64,000 nucleotides of DNA from Polyangiaceae bacterium (GCA_023150915.1 JAKLKA010000013.1:1-64000), one strand, 5' to 3'. Shown: positions 54,347 through 63,700, counted from the first letter of the stretch. The notes: generated from the sequence alone by a model not told the origin. Numbers and translations are program-made.

Positions 54347-55168
54347 ATGAAGGAAGAACGACCCAGCGTGGGGCGCGTGCTGATCGTCGCCGGCTCGGAC
54401 TCGGGCGGTGGCGCGGGCATCCAGGCCGACGTGAAGACCGTGACCGCCCTTGGCGGCTACGCTGCGACGGCGATCACGGCGTTGACCGCCCAGAACACCC
54501 GGGGCGTGTTCGGAGTGGTGCCCGTGGATCCGGGGTTCGTCGCCCAGCAGATGGAAGTGGTGCTGACCGACCTCGGCGCCGACTGCGTCAAGACCGGAAT
54601 GCTGGGGAGCGCCGCCGTGATCGAGCGCGTGGTGCGCAATCTGGAACGGCACGCCCGCGGCGTGCCGGTGATCGTCGATCCGGTGATGGTCGCCAAGGGT
54701 GGTGCGTCGCTGCTGGCGCCCGAGGCGAAGAGCGCGCTCATGCTTCGGCTGGTGCCCTGCGCCGCGCTGCTCACCCCGAACGTTCCCGAGGCCGAAGCGC
54801 TGACCGGGCTCTCGATTGGCTCTCCGGAACAGATGGGGCCCGCCGCGGATGCGCTGCTCGCCCTCGGTGCCAGCGCGGTGTTGGTCAAGGGCGGCCACTT
54901 GCCCGGCGACAGCGTGGTCGACCTGCTCCGCACCGTCGACGGGGTCGAGCGTCGCTTCGAGAGCCCGCGCATCGAGTCGCGCAGCACCCACGGTACCGGC
55001 TGCACGCTGGCGTCGGCCATCGCGGCAGGCGTTGCCGAGGGGCTGCGGCTCGAAGACGCCGTGGCACGAGCCCGGGACTACGTGCTCGAGGCGATCCGCA
55101 CCGCCCCGGGCCTGGGCACCGGGCACGGCCCCCTGAACCACGGTCACCCTTGTCAGAACCGCGCATGA
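54347..55168 (+). CDS. thiD: Hydroxymethylpyrimidine (phosphate) kinase
   Basis: 273 residues, ribokinase-like fold. Signatures: VLIVAGSDSGGGAGIQADVKTVTALGGY, TALTAQNTRGV, VKTGMLGS, VIVDPVMVAKGG, LTPNVPEAEALTG and STHGTGCTLASAIAAG with the anion hole. It phosphorylates hydroxymethylpyrimidine and its phosphate for thiamine synthesis. No thiE, thiC or TPP riboswitch is nearby. The stop overlaps the next start (ATGA). Confidence 0.95.
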   Translation: MKEERPSVGRVLIVAGSDSGGGAGIQADVKTVTALGGYAATAITALTAQNTRGVFGVVPVDPGFVAQQMEVVLTDLGADCVKTGMLGSAAVIERVVRNLERHARGVPVIVDPVMVAKGGASLLAPEAKSALMLRLVPCAALLTPNVPEAEALTGLSIGSPEQMGPAADALLALGASAVLVKGGHLPGDSVVDLLRTVDGVERRFESPRIESRSTHGTGCTLASAIAAGVAEGLRLEDAVARARDYVLEAIRTAPGLGTGHGPLNHGHPCQNRA

Positions 55169-56097
55169 GCTTCATCGTCTTCCCCGAACCCCCGGACGTC
55201 AGCGGCATCCAACTCGGTCACGGTCAGACGCGCCTGCGCTTCGAGGACGTCGCGCAGGACGGGCGCCTTCGTCTGGAGGGGATCTGGCCCGCCATCGGCC
55301 CCATCTTGTGGGGCAAGATGGATGTGGCCAGCGCGCTCTTGCGCCTGGGCGGCGAGGGCATTCGCGCGGTGCTGACCTACGTCCAGCTCGAGGGGGGCGA
55401 CGACCCGGTCAGCGTCCGGGCGTTCTGCGAGCAAGAAGTGCGCTGGCGACTCGGGCGCAGCGTCGACCCGGCCGGGGCCACCACTCGCCTGCTGTTCGAC
55501 ACCTGGCTCATCTCCAGCGCGCCGCGCGGTGTTCCCGGCAACCCCGGGATGGACCCGCCGGGCGCCGAGCGCGTGCGCGTCGCGCGGGCCCACGGCCAGC
55601 ACGTGTTCACGCGGCCCGCGGCGCCCGCAGGCCAGCACCGCGTCGAGCACATCTCCGACCCGCTGCTCGACGCGCTGCCGATCGTCGCCGCCGAGTATCG
55701 CGATCCGCGTGCCCTCTTGGCGCTGCCTGCCGGCGCAGTGGCGATCGACGTCGCGCCCCGTGCCGACCTGGCGCCCACCGTCTTCGGCCTGTGTCACACC
55801 GACGGTAACCAGCACGTGAACTTCCTGGCGTATCCCCGCCTGGCGGAAGAGGCCGCGCTGCGTCGCTTCGTCGAGCTCGGCCGCGGGGCGCGCCGGCTCG
55901 CGCGCCGCGCGGAAGTCTCTTATCGCAAGCCCTCCTTCGCCGGCGACGCGGTGCGGATCGTGATGCAGGCCTTCGAGCTCGGCGATGAGCTCGGCGTGGT
56001 GGCGGTGTTCGTGCCCGAAGACCAGAACGCGCCCGTTCAGAGCTTGGCCGAGCTCGCCCGCCCGCTGGCGGTGGTGCGCTTGGGGTTCGGTGGCTGA
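55165..56097 (+). CDS. Hot-dog-fold protein, acyl-ACP thioesterase-like
   Basis: 310 residues, no signal peptide. The C-terminal half has CHTDGNQHVNFLAYPRLAEEAALRRF, close to the D-x-N-x-H-V-N-x-x-x-Y signature of hot-dog thioesterases. VSYRKPSFAGDAVRIVMQAFEL follows as the next strands. The first half could be a second, diverged hot-dog. It may hydrolyse or bind acyl thioesters. It is translationally coupled to thiD, with which it has no obvious metabolic link. Confidence 0.7.
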   Translation: MSFIVFPEPPDVSGIQLGHGQTRLRFEDVAQDGRLRLEGIWPAIGPILWGKMDVASALLRLGGEGIRAVLTYVQLEGGDDPVSVRAFCEQEVRWRLGRSVDPAGATTRLLFDTWLISSAPRGVPGNPGMDPPGAERVRVARAHGQHVFTRPAAPAGQHRVEHISDPLLDALPIVAAEYRDPRALLALPAGAVAIDVAPRADLAPTVFGLCHTDGNQHVNFLAYPRLAEEAALRRFVELGRGARRLARRAEVSYRKPSFAGDAVRIVMQAFELGDELGVVAVFVPEDQNAPVQSLAELARPLAVVRLGFGG

Positions 56098-56136
56098 CCC
56101 CCAAGGAAGGGGGCCCCGGGCGTGTCGGACCGGGCG

Positions 56137-56481
56137 ATGAGGCTCTGCATCTGGGTCTGCCTCGCGCTCGTGCCCGCCTGCGTCGAGCTCCCTCAGACCA
56201 CCGCGACCCGGCGTCCCCGCCCGCCGCCCGAGATCGGCTCGAGCATCACGCACAGCCGCACCTGCTCGTGCCGCGCATGTGGCGAGCCCCGCTACTGCGC
56301 GGGTTCGGAGGCGGACGAGCCGAAGCCCGAGCCCGGCTGTGACCAGAGCTACGATTTCTCGGCGAGCGAGGCCTGCGCCTTGCGCGTCGAGAGCACCGCG
56401 AGCCGGTGTTTCCAGCGGGTCTGGCGGGTGAAGCTGTCGCAGGGCTGCGAGCGAAGTCGTCCGCCGGAATGCTGCTCGTAA
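56137..56481 (+). CDS. Small Cys-rich lipoprotein
   Basis: 114 residues. MRLCIWVCLALVPAC is a signal peptide with lipobox VPAC. The mature part has about ten Cys: CSCRACGEPRYC, a CDQ, EACAL, RCFQ, GCERS and a closing CC. No family is recognised. The Met at 56137 is preferred over a GTG 15 bases upstream because it gives a compact signal. Confidence 0.65.
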   Translation: MRLCIWVCLALVPACVELPQTTATRRPRPPPEIGSSITHSRTCSCRACGEPRYCAGSEADEPKPEPGCDQSYDFSASEACALRVESTASRCFQRVWRVKLSQGCERSRPPECCS

Positions 56482-56526
56482 AATCCGCTTGCGCCTTGGA
56501 GCGGCCGTGGCGAAAACCCGGGTCCC

Positions 56527-57480
56527 ATGTCGCGACAGTCCCTGGTTGCTTCCGCCCTCTGCCTTCCGTTCCTGGCGCTCGCGTGCGAGCAGCCGCCGCC
56601 CGAGCCCGAACCGAGCAAGCCGGTTCCCACCGTGGCGGCGGCGCCGAAGCCCACGGCCAGCGTCGTGGCGGTGCCGACCGTCGAGCGGCCCGCGGAGCCT
56701 CCGCAGCCCAAGGGGCCGCCGGCACCGGCCGACGTGGCCGAGCCGCCGAAGGACGCGAAGAAGACGGCCAGCGGCCTCTTCACCAAGGTGCTGACCAAGG
56801 GCACCGGCAAAGACAAGCCCAAGCTCGAAGATCGCGTGAAGGTCCACTACACGGGCTGGACCAAAGACGGGAAGATGTTCGACAGCTCGGTGGCTCGGAA
56901 CGAGCCCGCCTCGTTCGGGGTCAGTGGCGTGATCAAGGGCTGGACCGAGGCGCTTCAGCTGATGGTCGCCGGTGAGAAGCGGCGGCTCTGGATCCCCGCC
57001 GACCTCGCCTACGGCGAGAAGGCCGGCGGTGGCGCACCGGCCGGGCAGCTCACCTTCGACGTCGAGTTGCTCGAGATCTTGGTGGCACCCAAGCCGTGGC
57101 CGGTGCCCGCAGACGTGAAGGCCGCCCCGAAGGACGCGAAGAAGACCGCGAGTGGGCTCGCCTACAAGCTGGTCACGAAGGGGAAGGGGGCGCAGAAGCC
57201 CGCGGCCACCGATCGCGTGACCGTGCACTACACGGGCTGGACCCCGGACGGGAAGGAGTTCGACAGCTCGGTGAAGCGCGGCGAACCCACCAGCTTCCCG
57301 CTGAACGGCGTGATCAAGGGCTGGACCGAGGGCGTGCAGCTGATGGTCGAGGGCGACCGCATGCGCTTCTGGATCCCGGCCGAGCTCGCCTACGGCGAGA
57401 AACCCACGCGGCCGGGGGCCCCGGCCGGGGCGCTGGTGTTCGACGTCGAGCTGATCTCGATCGCGGGGAAATCGAAGTGA
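56527..57480 (+). CDS. Double-FKBP peptidyl-prolyl isomerase lipoprotein
   Basis: 317 residues. Signal peptide ends in LALAC. After a Pro/Glu/Ala linker come two FKBP domains, about 80-195 and 205-317. Each has VHYTGW, MFDSSV or EFDSSV, GVIKGWTE, LQLMV, LWIPADLAYGE or FWIPAELAYGE and FDVEL. The active-site aromatic residues are present in both. It should assist folding of exported proteins, anchored to a membrane. The stop overlaps the next start (GTGA), which joins it to an unrelated dehydrogenase gene. Confidence 0.93.
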   Translation: MSRQSLVASALCLPFLALACEQPPPEPEPSKPVPTVAAAPKPTASVVAVPTVERPAEPPQPKGPPAPADVAEPPKDAKKTASGLFTKVLTKGTGKDKPKLEDRVKVHYTGWTKDGKMFDSSVARNEPASFGVSGVIKGWTEALQLMVAGEKRRLWIPADLAYGEKAGGGAPAGQLTFDVELLEILVAPKPWPVPADVKAAPKDAKKTASGLAYKLVTKGKGAQKPAATDRVTVHYTGWTPDGKEFDSSVKRGEPTSFPLNGVIKGWTEGVQLMVEGDRMRFWIPAELAYGEKPTRPGAPAGALVFDVELISIAGKSK

Positions 57481-59027
57481 AGACTCTCGCCAGCTACCTG
57501 GGCGATGCCTGGGTCTCGGGCGACGGCAAGCCGGCGCTTCTGGTGAACCCGGCGACAGAGGAGGTGCTGGCCGAGACCACGAGCACAGGGCTCGATCTCG
57601 GCCGAGCCCTGACCCACGCCCGGGACGTGGGGGGCCCCGCGCTGCGCGCCCTCACCTTCCGCGAGCGCGGCGAGCTGCTCGAGAAGATGAGCCGCGCCAT
57701 CCACGCCGAGCGCGACCTCTTGATCGACCTCGCCATCGCCAACGGGGGCAACACGCGTTCCGACGCGAAGTTCGATCTGGACGGCGCCACGGCGACCCTC
57801 ATGTCCTACGCTGCGCTCGGCAAGAAGCTCGGCGACCGGCAGCTCTTGGTCGACGGCGAGCCGGCGGATCTGGCGGGCTCGCGCCTGCAGGGCTACCACC
57901 TGCTCTCGCCTCGGCACGGCGTCGCGGTGCACATCGGGGCCTTTAACTTCCCCGCCTGGGGTTGGGCCGAGAAGGCCGCCTGTGCCCTCCTTTCGGGCAT
58001 GCCCGTGCTCACCAAGCCGGCCACCGCCACGGCACTCTTGGCCCACCGCACCGCCGAGATCTGCGTGGGCGCGGCGATCTTGCCGCCGGGTGCCTTCAGT
58101 TTGCTCTGCGGGTCGGCCGGCGACTTGCTCGACCACCTGTGCTGGAAAGACGTGGTCGCTTTCACCGGCGGCAGCGCCACCGGGCTGTCGATCCGCAAGA
58201 CCGAGCGCCTGCTGGCGCAGGGCGTGCGGGTGAATGTCGAGGCCGACAGCCTCAACTCGGCGCTGCTCTTGCCCGAGGCCGAAGACGCGACGGTGCAGGC
58301 CTTCGTGCGCGACGTGGCGCGCGACATGACCCAGAAGACCGGACAGAAGTGCACCGCCATTCGGCGGGTGATCGTCCCCGAGGGCCTGCTCGATCGGGTG
58401 CGTGAAGCGCTGTCCGAACAGCTGTCGACCATCAAGATCGGCAACCCGGCCCTCGACGAAGTCCGGATGGGGCCGGTGGCCACCGCGTCGCAGAAGCGCG
58501 ACGTGCTCGCGGGCCTCGACCAGCTGCGCGCGCAGACCCGGCTCGTGTTCGGCGACGCCGCGTTGCCAGCGCCGTTGGGCGTTCCGGCCGGAAAGGGCTT
58601 CTTCGTGCCGATCGCGCTGCTCGAGGCCGACGACGCGCTGGCGGCGACCGCGGTGCACGAGCACGAGGTGTTCGGGCCCGTCGCCACGCTCTTGCCCTAC
58701 GACGGCTCGACCGATCGAGCCCTCGAGATCGTGCGCGCCGGCCAGGGCGGGCTCGTGGCTTCGGTCTACGGCGACGACCGCCGGCAGCTGGCCGACGTGG
58801 TGCAGGGCGCCGCAGCGTGGCACGGGCGGCTGGTGGTGGTCGACGCGAAGGTGGCCGACAAGAGCGTCGCGCCGGGCACCGTCTTGCCCGAGCTGGTCCA
58901 CGGCGGGCCGGGGCGCGCCGGCGGTGGCGAAGAGCTCGGCGGCCTGCGCGGCATGGCGCTCTACCAGCAGCGCACCGCCATCCAGGGCAATGGCCCGCTG
59001 GTCGCCAAGATCGTCGGCGCCAGCTGA
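57477..59027 (+). CDS. PaaZ-type aldehyde dehydrogenase (BoxD-like)
   Basis: 516 residues, GTG start. It aligns with the dehydrogenase half of E. coli PaaZ throughout: LASYLGDAWVSGDGKPAL, GAFNFPAWGWAEKAACALLSGMPVLTKPATATA, LICGSAGDLLDHL-like LLCGSAGDLLDHL, GQKCTAIRR with catalytic Cys, and LVHGGPGRAGGGEELGGLR. The C-terminal MaoC hydratase of full PaaZ is absent. Stand-alone forms include 3,4-dehydroadipyl-CoA semialdehyde dehydrogenase (BoxD). It likely oxidises a CoA-linked semialdehyde; no other aromatic-degradation genes are in the window apart from a crotonase at the far end. Confidence 0.9.
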   Translation: MKTLASYLGDAWVSGDGKPALLVNPATEEVLAETTSTGLDLGRALTHARDVGGPALRALTFRERGELLEKMSRAIHAERDLLIDLAIANGGNTRSDAKFDLDGATATLMSYAALGKKLGDRQLLVDGEPADLAGSRLQGYHLLSPRHGVAVHIGAFNFPAWGWAEKAACALLSGMPVLTKPATATALLAHRTAEICVGAAILPPGAFSLLCGSAGDLLDHLCWKDVVAFTGGSATGLSIRKTERLLAQGVRVNVEADSLNSALLLPEAEDATVQAFVRDVARDMTQKTGQKCTAIRRVIVPEGLLDRVREALSEQLSTIKIGNPALDEVRMGPVATASQKRDVLAGLDQLRAQTRLVFGDAALPAPLGVPAGKGFFVPIALLEADDALAATAVHEHEVFGPVATLLPYDGSTDRALEIVRAGQGGLVASVYGDDRRQLADVVQGAAAWHGRLVVVDAKVADKSVAPGTVLPELVHGGPGRAGGGEELGGLRGMALYQQRTAIQGNGPLVAKIVGAS

Positions 59028-59043
59028 GCTATGCTCAGCTGGC
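59019..59043. promoter_or_regulatory. Perfect 11-bp inverted repeat between paaZ-type and lipoprotein genes
   Basis: GCCAGCTGAGC, loop TAT, GCTCAGCTGGC. The stem is perfect over 11 bp and covers the stop of the dehydrogenase gene, ending 2 bases before the ATG of the next gene. It contains a possible -10 (TATGCT, 59030-59035). There is no U-tract. It could be a regulator site or an RNA hairpin that hides the next start. Confidence 0.5.
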
Positions 59044-59045
59044 CC

Positions 59046-60215
59046 ATGCGCGAGCCCCTTCGGATCACGGCATGCTTCGCGCTGCTCGGGGGGCTGGCGT
59101 GGGCGTGCGGCAGCGATCACGAGGCGCTGAAGAAGAAGGAGCCACCGGCCAGTGGTGGCGCGGCAGGGACCGACGCGGGCTTGGACGCCGCGCCCGACGT
59201 CCAGGTCGACGCCGAGCCGGACGTGTTCGTCGAGCCGACGGGATCGGTGAAGCTCACGCTGCTGCACGCGGTGGTGGACTCGCCGCGAATCGCTTACTGC
59301 TTCGCGAAGGTGGTCGACGGTCAGCCGGGCGCGCCCCTCGGTAGCCCGCTGCCCGCGGGCGGCCTCGAGTGGGGCCGCTCGCTCACGGTGAGCCAGCTCG
59401 AGGGCGTCGACTTCGCCAAAGACGACCTCTTGCCCGTGGTCGTGGCTGGGGACTTCTCTCTCCTCGCCGGCAAGGGCTGCGCCGACGCGGTGACGCTCGC
59501 TCAAAGCCTGGCCAAGCCCGACGCCGACGCTACGCTCGACGCCGAGGCCGCAGCGCTCGATGCCCAGCCGGACGGTGACGCCGCAGACGGCGACGCCGCG
59601 ACCGTCGAGCTGCCCCCGCCGCCCAAGCTGCGCGCCGCGGAGCTCCCGGTGATTCCGGCCGGCACGTTGTCGATGGGCTACAGCCTGCTGCTGGCCGCGG
59701 CGGGCTGCATCGGCGGTCCGGCGTTCAGCGACCCCCTCGAGACCTGGGTGTGCGGCCCCGGCTATTCACCGTCCACCCCCACCCTCACGCCGGTGCTGCT
59801 GCCGCTGTCGCGTGTGACCAAGGCTGCTGCCATGGGGCTCCAGGTCGTCAACGCGGCCCGCGCCGCCGACCCGATCGACGTCGCGTCCAGCTACCCCAAG
59901 GGCAGCTCGGTGCCGAAGATCTGGGTGGTGGACGACGTGGCGTTCGGTGCCGTGGCGCCGCGGCCCCCGCTGCTCACCTATTCCGCGACGGCCTTCGGCG
60001 CTCCCATCTCGGCCTCGCTGCTCGAAGTGAGCAGCCAGGGCTCGACCGCCGCCATGTACACCAGCACCTGGAAAGATGCGCTCGATCTCGGCGGCCTCTC
60101 CGACGTCAAAGACGCACGAACGTACGCACTGGTGCTGATCGGGCCCCGCCCGAACAACCCTGCTGCCAAGTGGTGGAACGGCCCGCGTCTGGTGGCGCTG
60201 CCCGCCGATCCGTGA
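59046..60215 (+). CDS. Lipoprotein with Asp/Ala-rich linker, unknown function
   Basis: 389 residues. Signal peptide ends in LAWAC (lipobox). A linker of Ala/Asp/Pro follows, then a beta-rich domain (GSVKLTLLHAVVDSPRIAYCFAKVVDG) typical of exported Myxococcota lipoproteins. A second acidic stretch (AALDAQPDGDAADGDAATVEL) lies in the middle. Cys pairs (YCF, GCADA, GCIGG, WVCGPG) suggest disulfides. No family is recognised. It starts just after the perfect inverted repeat. Confidence 0.72.
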   Translation: MREPLRITACFALLGGLAWACGSDHEALKKKEPPASGGAAGTDAGLDAAPDVQVDAEPDVFVEPTGSVKLTLLHAVVDSPRIAYCFAKVVDGQPGAPLGSPLPAGGLEWGRSLTVSQLEGVDFAKDDLLPVVVAGDFSLLAGKGCADAVTLAQSLAKPDADATLDAEAAALDAQPDGDAADGDAATVELPPPPKLRAAELPVIPAGTLSMGYSLLLAAAGCIGGPAFSDPLETWVCGPGYSPSTPTLTPVLLPLSRVTKAAAMGLQVVNAARAADPIDVASSYPKGSSVPKIWVVDDVAFGAVAPRPPLLTYSATAFGAPISASLLEVSSQGSTAAMYTSTWKDALDLGGLSDVKDARTYALVLIGPRPNNPAAKWWNGPRLVALPADP

Positions 60216-60245
60216 GGCAGCCCCGGCCCCGCGCGGCGCCGCGCG

Positions 60246-61100
60246 TCAGTGGTGCACCATCAGCTCGGCCAGCTTGCTCTTCGCGTCGTTGATGTGCGGG
60301 CTGGTCGGGAAGCGACGCACGAACGAGCGCAAGGTGTTCTTGGCGTCGTTCCACGCCTGGATGTCGATCTGGCAGTTGGCGAGCAAGAGCGTCGCCTCGT
60401 CCATGACCTCTTTGTCCACCGACGCCTCGGAGATCTGCATCAAGATCGGGATCGCCTCGCGCTGCCGCGAGAGCGCGCGCAGCGCGTGCGCCAGCTGAAG
60501 CTTCGCCTGTGGGCTGTGGGCGGCGTCGGGCTTGTGGGTGAGCGACTCTTTCAGCGACTGCGTCGCTTCGTGCCAGCGCCCGGTCCGCACGTGGTCCAGG
60601 CCCGTCTGGTAGGCGATCAGCGAGAGCTCGTTCTTGGCGCGCTCGACCGCCGCTTCGAAGACCGCGCGCTCGGTGTGCGTCAGCGGCAGCTTCGAGACCT
60701 CGTCGAAGCGCTCGACGACCTCGCGGCGCTTGTTGTTCACGATCAGATCGTAGAACTCGGTGGCGGCCCGACTGCTCTTGAGCGTGGTCTCTTCGCGCGC
60801 TTGGGTCGACTTCAGCTCTTTCTCGAGCTGCTCGATGCGCTCGCGCGACCCTTTGGTTTCTGCCCGGATGGCGTCGAGGCGCGCGTCCCAGGCCAGCTTC
60901 AGGCCGAGGAAGAGCACGATCACCGTGACCACGTAGGCGGTCGAGCTGTTGACCCAGATGCGCCGCTCGAAGCCCTGCTGGCGCTTGGCGATGCTCTTGA
61001 GGTCGGCGGCCAGCGCGTTGACCAGGTTGTTGGTCTTGATGGTGAGCGAGCGGCTCTCCACGATCTCGCGCTTGACCTCTTCCAGCTCGTACTCGTCCAT
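60246..61100 (-). CDS. Membrane protein with coiled coil and TPR-like C-terminus
   Basis: 284 residues. A charged N-terminus (MDEYELEEVKREIVESRSL) precedes one membrane helix (AYVVTVIVLFLGLKLAW). A coiled coil (AETKGSRERIEQLEKELKSTQAREETTL) and a TPR-like superhelix (LSLIAYQTGLDHVRTGRWHEATQSLKESL; TLLLANCQIDIQAWNDAKNTLRSFVRRFPTSPHINDAKSKL) follow. The last part resembles YbgF/TolA-binding TPRs. Probably an inner-membrane scaffold facing the periplasm. Start taken at the Met that begins the helical region; upstream frame lacks a plausible N-terminus. Confidence 0.75.
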   Translation of the reverse strand: MDEYELEEVKREIVESRSLTIKTNNLVNALAADLKSIAKRQQGFERRIWVNSSTAYVVTVIVLFLGLKLAWDARLDAIRAETKGSRERIEQLEKELKSTQAREETTLKSSRAATEFYDLIVNNKRREVVERFDEVSKLPLTHTERAVFEAAVERAKNELSLIAYQTGLDHVRTGRWHEATQSLKESLTHKPDAAHSPQAKLQLAHALRALSRQREAIPILMQISEASVDKEVMDEATLLLANCQIDIQAWNDAKNTLRSFVRRFPTSPHINDAKSKLAELMVHH

Positions 61101-61317
61101 CCGGCCCGGCCCCGGAGTATCGCCGAATGCCGGCCCGAGCAAGCCCGACCCTGCGGTCTGCCGCACGTGCGGCCGCCGCGGGGACCCTGAAAAACAGCGA
61201 CAAACCACCGCGTTCGCGCTTGCAGCTTGAACGAGGCCGAAGACCCCGCTAGAGCCCTGCCCCCGCGCCCCGCGTGGGCAGTTCGACTCACTCGTTCACG
61301 AGTGTTCTGGGAGCAGC

Positions 61318-61884
61318 ATGGATACCAGCGACATCCGCAAAGGCCTGAAGTTGATGATGGACGGGCAGCCGTACGTCGTCGTGGATTTCCAGTTCGTGAA
61401 GCCGGGGAAGGGTCAGGCGTTCACTCGGACCAAGATGAAGAACATGCTCACCGGGAGCACCATCGAGAAGAACATTCGCTCGAGCGAGAAGCTGGAGCCG
61501 GCGGACGTGGAAGACCGCAGCGTGCAGTTCATCTACCCCGATGGCGACATGTACTACTTCATGAACTCCAACAGCGGAGAGCAGATCGCCGTCCACAAGG
61601 ACGCGGTGGGCGACGCCAAGGACTTCTTGATCGACGGCATCGATGTCCAGGTCACGATCTACAAGGGGAATCCGGTCAGCATTTCGCTTCCGCCCCACAT
61701 CGTGGTTCAGGTGATCGAGACCGAGCCGGGGGCCAAGGGCGACACCGCCACCAACGTCACCAAGCCGGCCAAGATCTCCACGGGCGCCACCATCCCGGTC
61801 CCGCTGTTCATCGTCGAGGGCGAGTGGATCAAGGTCGACACCCGCAACGCCAGCTACCTCGAGCGCGCCAAGGCGCCGTCCTGA
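61318..61884 (+). CDS. efp: Translation elongation factor P
   Basis: 188 residues, full length. Domain 1 has the modified loop VKPGKGQAF with Lys31 at the tip; domains 2 and 3 (YPDGDMYYFMNSNSGEQIAV; GATIPVPLFIVEGEWIKVDTRNASYLERA) are intact. It relieves ribosomes stalled at polyproline, which is relevant here since several proteins in this window have long Pro runs. The loop Lys implies modification by an EpmA-like or other system, not seen in the window. It converges on the lipoprotein at 61892. Confidence 0.97.
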   Translation: MDTSDIRKGLKLMMDGQPYVVVDFQFVKPGKGQAFTRTKMKNMLTGSTIEKNIRSSEKLEPADVEDRSVQFIYPDGDMYYFMNSNSGEQIAVHKDAVGDAKDFLIDGIDVQVTIYKGNPVSISLPPHIVVQVIETEPGAKGDTATNVTKPAKISTGATIPVPLFIVEGEWIKVDTRNASYLERAKAPS

Positions 61885-61891
61885 GCTGAGA

Positions 61892-63700
61892 TCAGCGCCG
61901 GAAGATCCGGACGGCCGAGCCTGCCACGCAGGCGACGGACTTCGCGCCGTCGGAGACCGTGCACTCGGCGAGTGCTTGCGCGTCCGCCGTGCGCCAGAGC
62001 TCGGGCTTGTCGCCGCCCTCGAGCCAAAGGCCGGCGGCCATCGGAAGGACCAGCAGTCGACCGTCCGGTGATCGTGGGCTGCCGAACACGCGCGGGCGCA
62101 GCACCGCCTCGGCGCGAGTGATCCGGAGGCCCACGGGCTCGCCCGCGACCAGCAGCCCCGTCCGGCCGTCTTTCGCGCCCAGGACTGCGATCGACGGCGA
62201 CGGAGCCTTGCCCCCGGCGCAGGCCCCCGGCCGCGGCGACAAGAGCCCCGAAGGTGACTCGAGGGGCTCGCCGCTCAGGTGCACGTCCGAGCGCTCGCAG
62301 GAAAAGACCACGCTCACGTCGACCCCGAGTGGCCACGCGGTCACGCCCGCGTCCGCGTCCAGCGACTCCACCTCGCCCGCCTCGGTCACGCGCCGAAGCC
62401 CGGCCTTGCTCTGCACCAGCAAGCTACCCGAAGGCTCGAACGCAAGCGGGCTCATCCGCGGCGCCGCACCCCGGGGCGTGACCTCGACCTTCGCCGGTGG
62501 GACCTCTTTCGCTTCGACGAGCGTGACCGCGCCAAGCACGCTCTTCTCGAGCTCGGCGCGGCGCTTTTCGGGGGCGCGCCCGAAGTACCAGCCATCGCGC
62601 TCGAGCGCGGCCATCGCACGGGTGGCGTCGCCCTCGGCGAGCAAGGCCTGGACTTCGGCGACCAAGAGGCGCTCGACCACGGCTGCCAGCGGTGCGCAGC
62701 GCACCATGCTGCCGTCGCCCTCCAAGATGCGCGCGCTGGCGCCTTCGGCGCACAGCACCCCCATCAAGCGCCTGAGCTGGGCAACGCCGCGAGCGACCTG
62801 GGGCGCGCTCTGCTTGCGCTTCGACCGCCCGAGCTCGGCCGCCGCGGCGGCCCCCAGCGATTGCGCCGGCTCGGTGGCATCACGGGACAAGCCCGCGGGA
62901 CGATCGAGCCAGATCACCTGGGCGCTGGCGCTCTTGTCGTCCTTGTCCGTCGGGCACGGCCCCGACGCCGGGGCGGGCGCTCGACACGGGGGCCTCGCCG
63001 TCACCACCAGCCGCACGTCGTCGCGACCATCGCCGTCGCGATCGACCGAGTCCACGTCCACGGCGAAGGGCTCGCCGGTGGCGGGCGCCGCCACCCGCCA
63101 GGTGCCCAGCTCGGGTCGCTCCGAGAGCGGTGCCACGACCGACACGCTGCGGGTCGGCGCCCGCGCCAAGAGCGCCGTCGTGCACTGGGCCGTCACGTCC
63201 AGCGTGACGCTCTTCGGGCCGGTCTGCAGCAGGCTCGCGCCGTGGCTGCAGCTCGGGCCCGTGGGCACGAAGCCCGGCAGATCGAGCAGCTTCTTGGGGG
63301 CGCCCCGCGCGGGGAAGAGCCACAGCTCGCCGCTCGCCGAGGGCGGCGAGGCCGCCGCGGGGAGCGTCCAGGCGACGACCTCGCGGGCGCCATCGCGGTC
63401 GAAGTCGGCGGCCAGCGCCCGCTCGAACACGCGGCCGGCGGGTGCCGCGAGCTCGCGGCCGTCGAACGACCACGCCGTCGCCCGCGCGGGCGACGGCAGC
63501 GCCGCGCGCACCACGAACTTCGCGGGCGGCGCCGCGGCGTCGGCCTCGACCTCGGCCGCGCTCGGCACCGCGGCGCTCTCGGCCGCGCCGCTGGCGATGG
63601 TGAAGGGGGTGTAGGGCTTGCTCTTGCCGCAGCCGTCGCACCCCGCCAGCGCGCCCAGAAGCGGCACGAGCGGCAGGCAGCGTGCTGCGCGGCAGTTCAT
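61892..63700 (-). CDS. Large lipoprotein with Ca-binding-like loops
   Basis: 602 residues. Signal peptide ends in LAGC (lipobox), then CDGCGKSKPY. Two acidic loops, DFDRDGAREVV and DSVDRDGDGRDDVRLVV, resemble the DxDxDG calcium loops of FG-GAP/thrombospondin-type repeats, here flanking strand-rich text. The C-terminal third has propeller-like strands (MSPLAFEPSGSLLVQSKAGLRRV; GSPRSPDGRLLVLPMAAGLWLE). No enzyme motif. The ATG overlaps the crotonase stop (ATGA), so both are in one operon though they share no evident pathway. Confidence 0.78.
   Translation of the reverse strand: MNCRAARCLPLVPLLGALAGCDGCGKSKPYTPFTIASGAAESAAVPSAAEVEADAAAPPAKFVVRAALPSPARATAWSFDGRELAAPAGRVFERALAADFDRDGAREVVAWTLPAAASPPSASGELWLFPARGAPKKLLDLPGFVPTGPSCSHGASLLQTGPKSVTLDVTAQCTTALLARAPTRSVSVVAPLSERPELGTWRVAAPATGEPFAVDVDSVDRDGDGRDDVRLVVTARPPCRAPAPASGPCPTDKDDKSASAQVIWLDRPAGLSRDATEPAQSLGAAAAAELGRSKRKQSAPQVARGVAQLRRLMGVLCAEGASARILEGDGSMVRCAPLAAVVERLLVAEVQALLAEGDATRAMAALERDGWYFGRAPEKRRAELEKSVLGAVTLVEAKEVPPAKVEVTPRGAAPRMSPLAFEPSGSLLVQSKAGLRRVTEAGEVESLDADAGVTAWPLGVDVSVVFSCERSDVHLSGEPLESPSGLLSPRPGACAGGKAPSPSIAVLGAKDGRTGLLVAGEPVGLRITRAEAVLRPRVFGSPRSPDGRLLVLPMAAGLWLEGGDKPELWRTADAQALAECTVSDGAKSVACVAGSAVRIFRR

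Noticed and set aside
55153-59504. Two minus-strand open frames of about 700 codons opposite the hot-dog, FKBP and dehydrogenase genes
   Set aside because: They mirror well-supported coding regions and show no recognisable domain.
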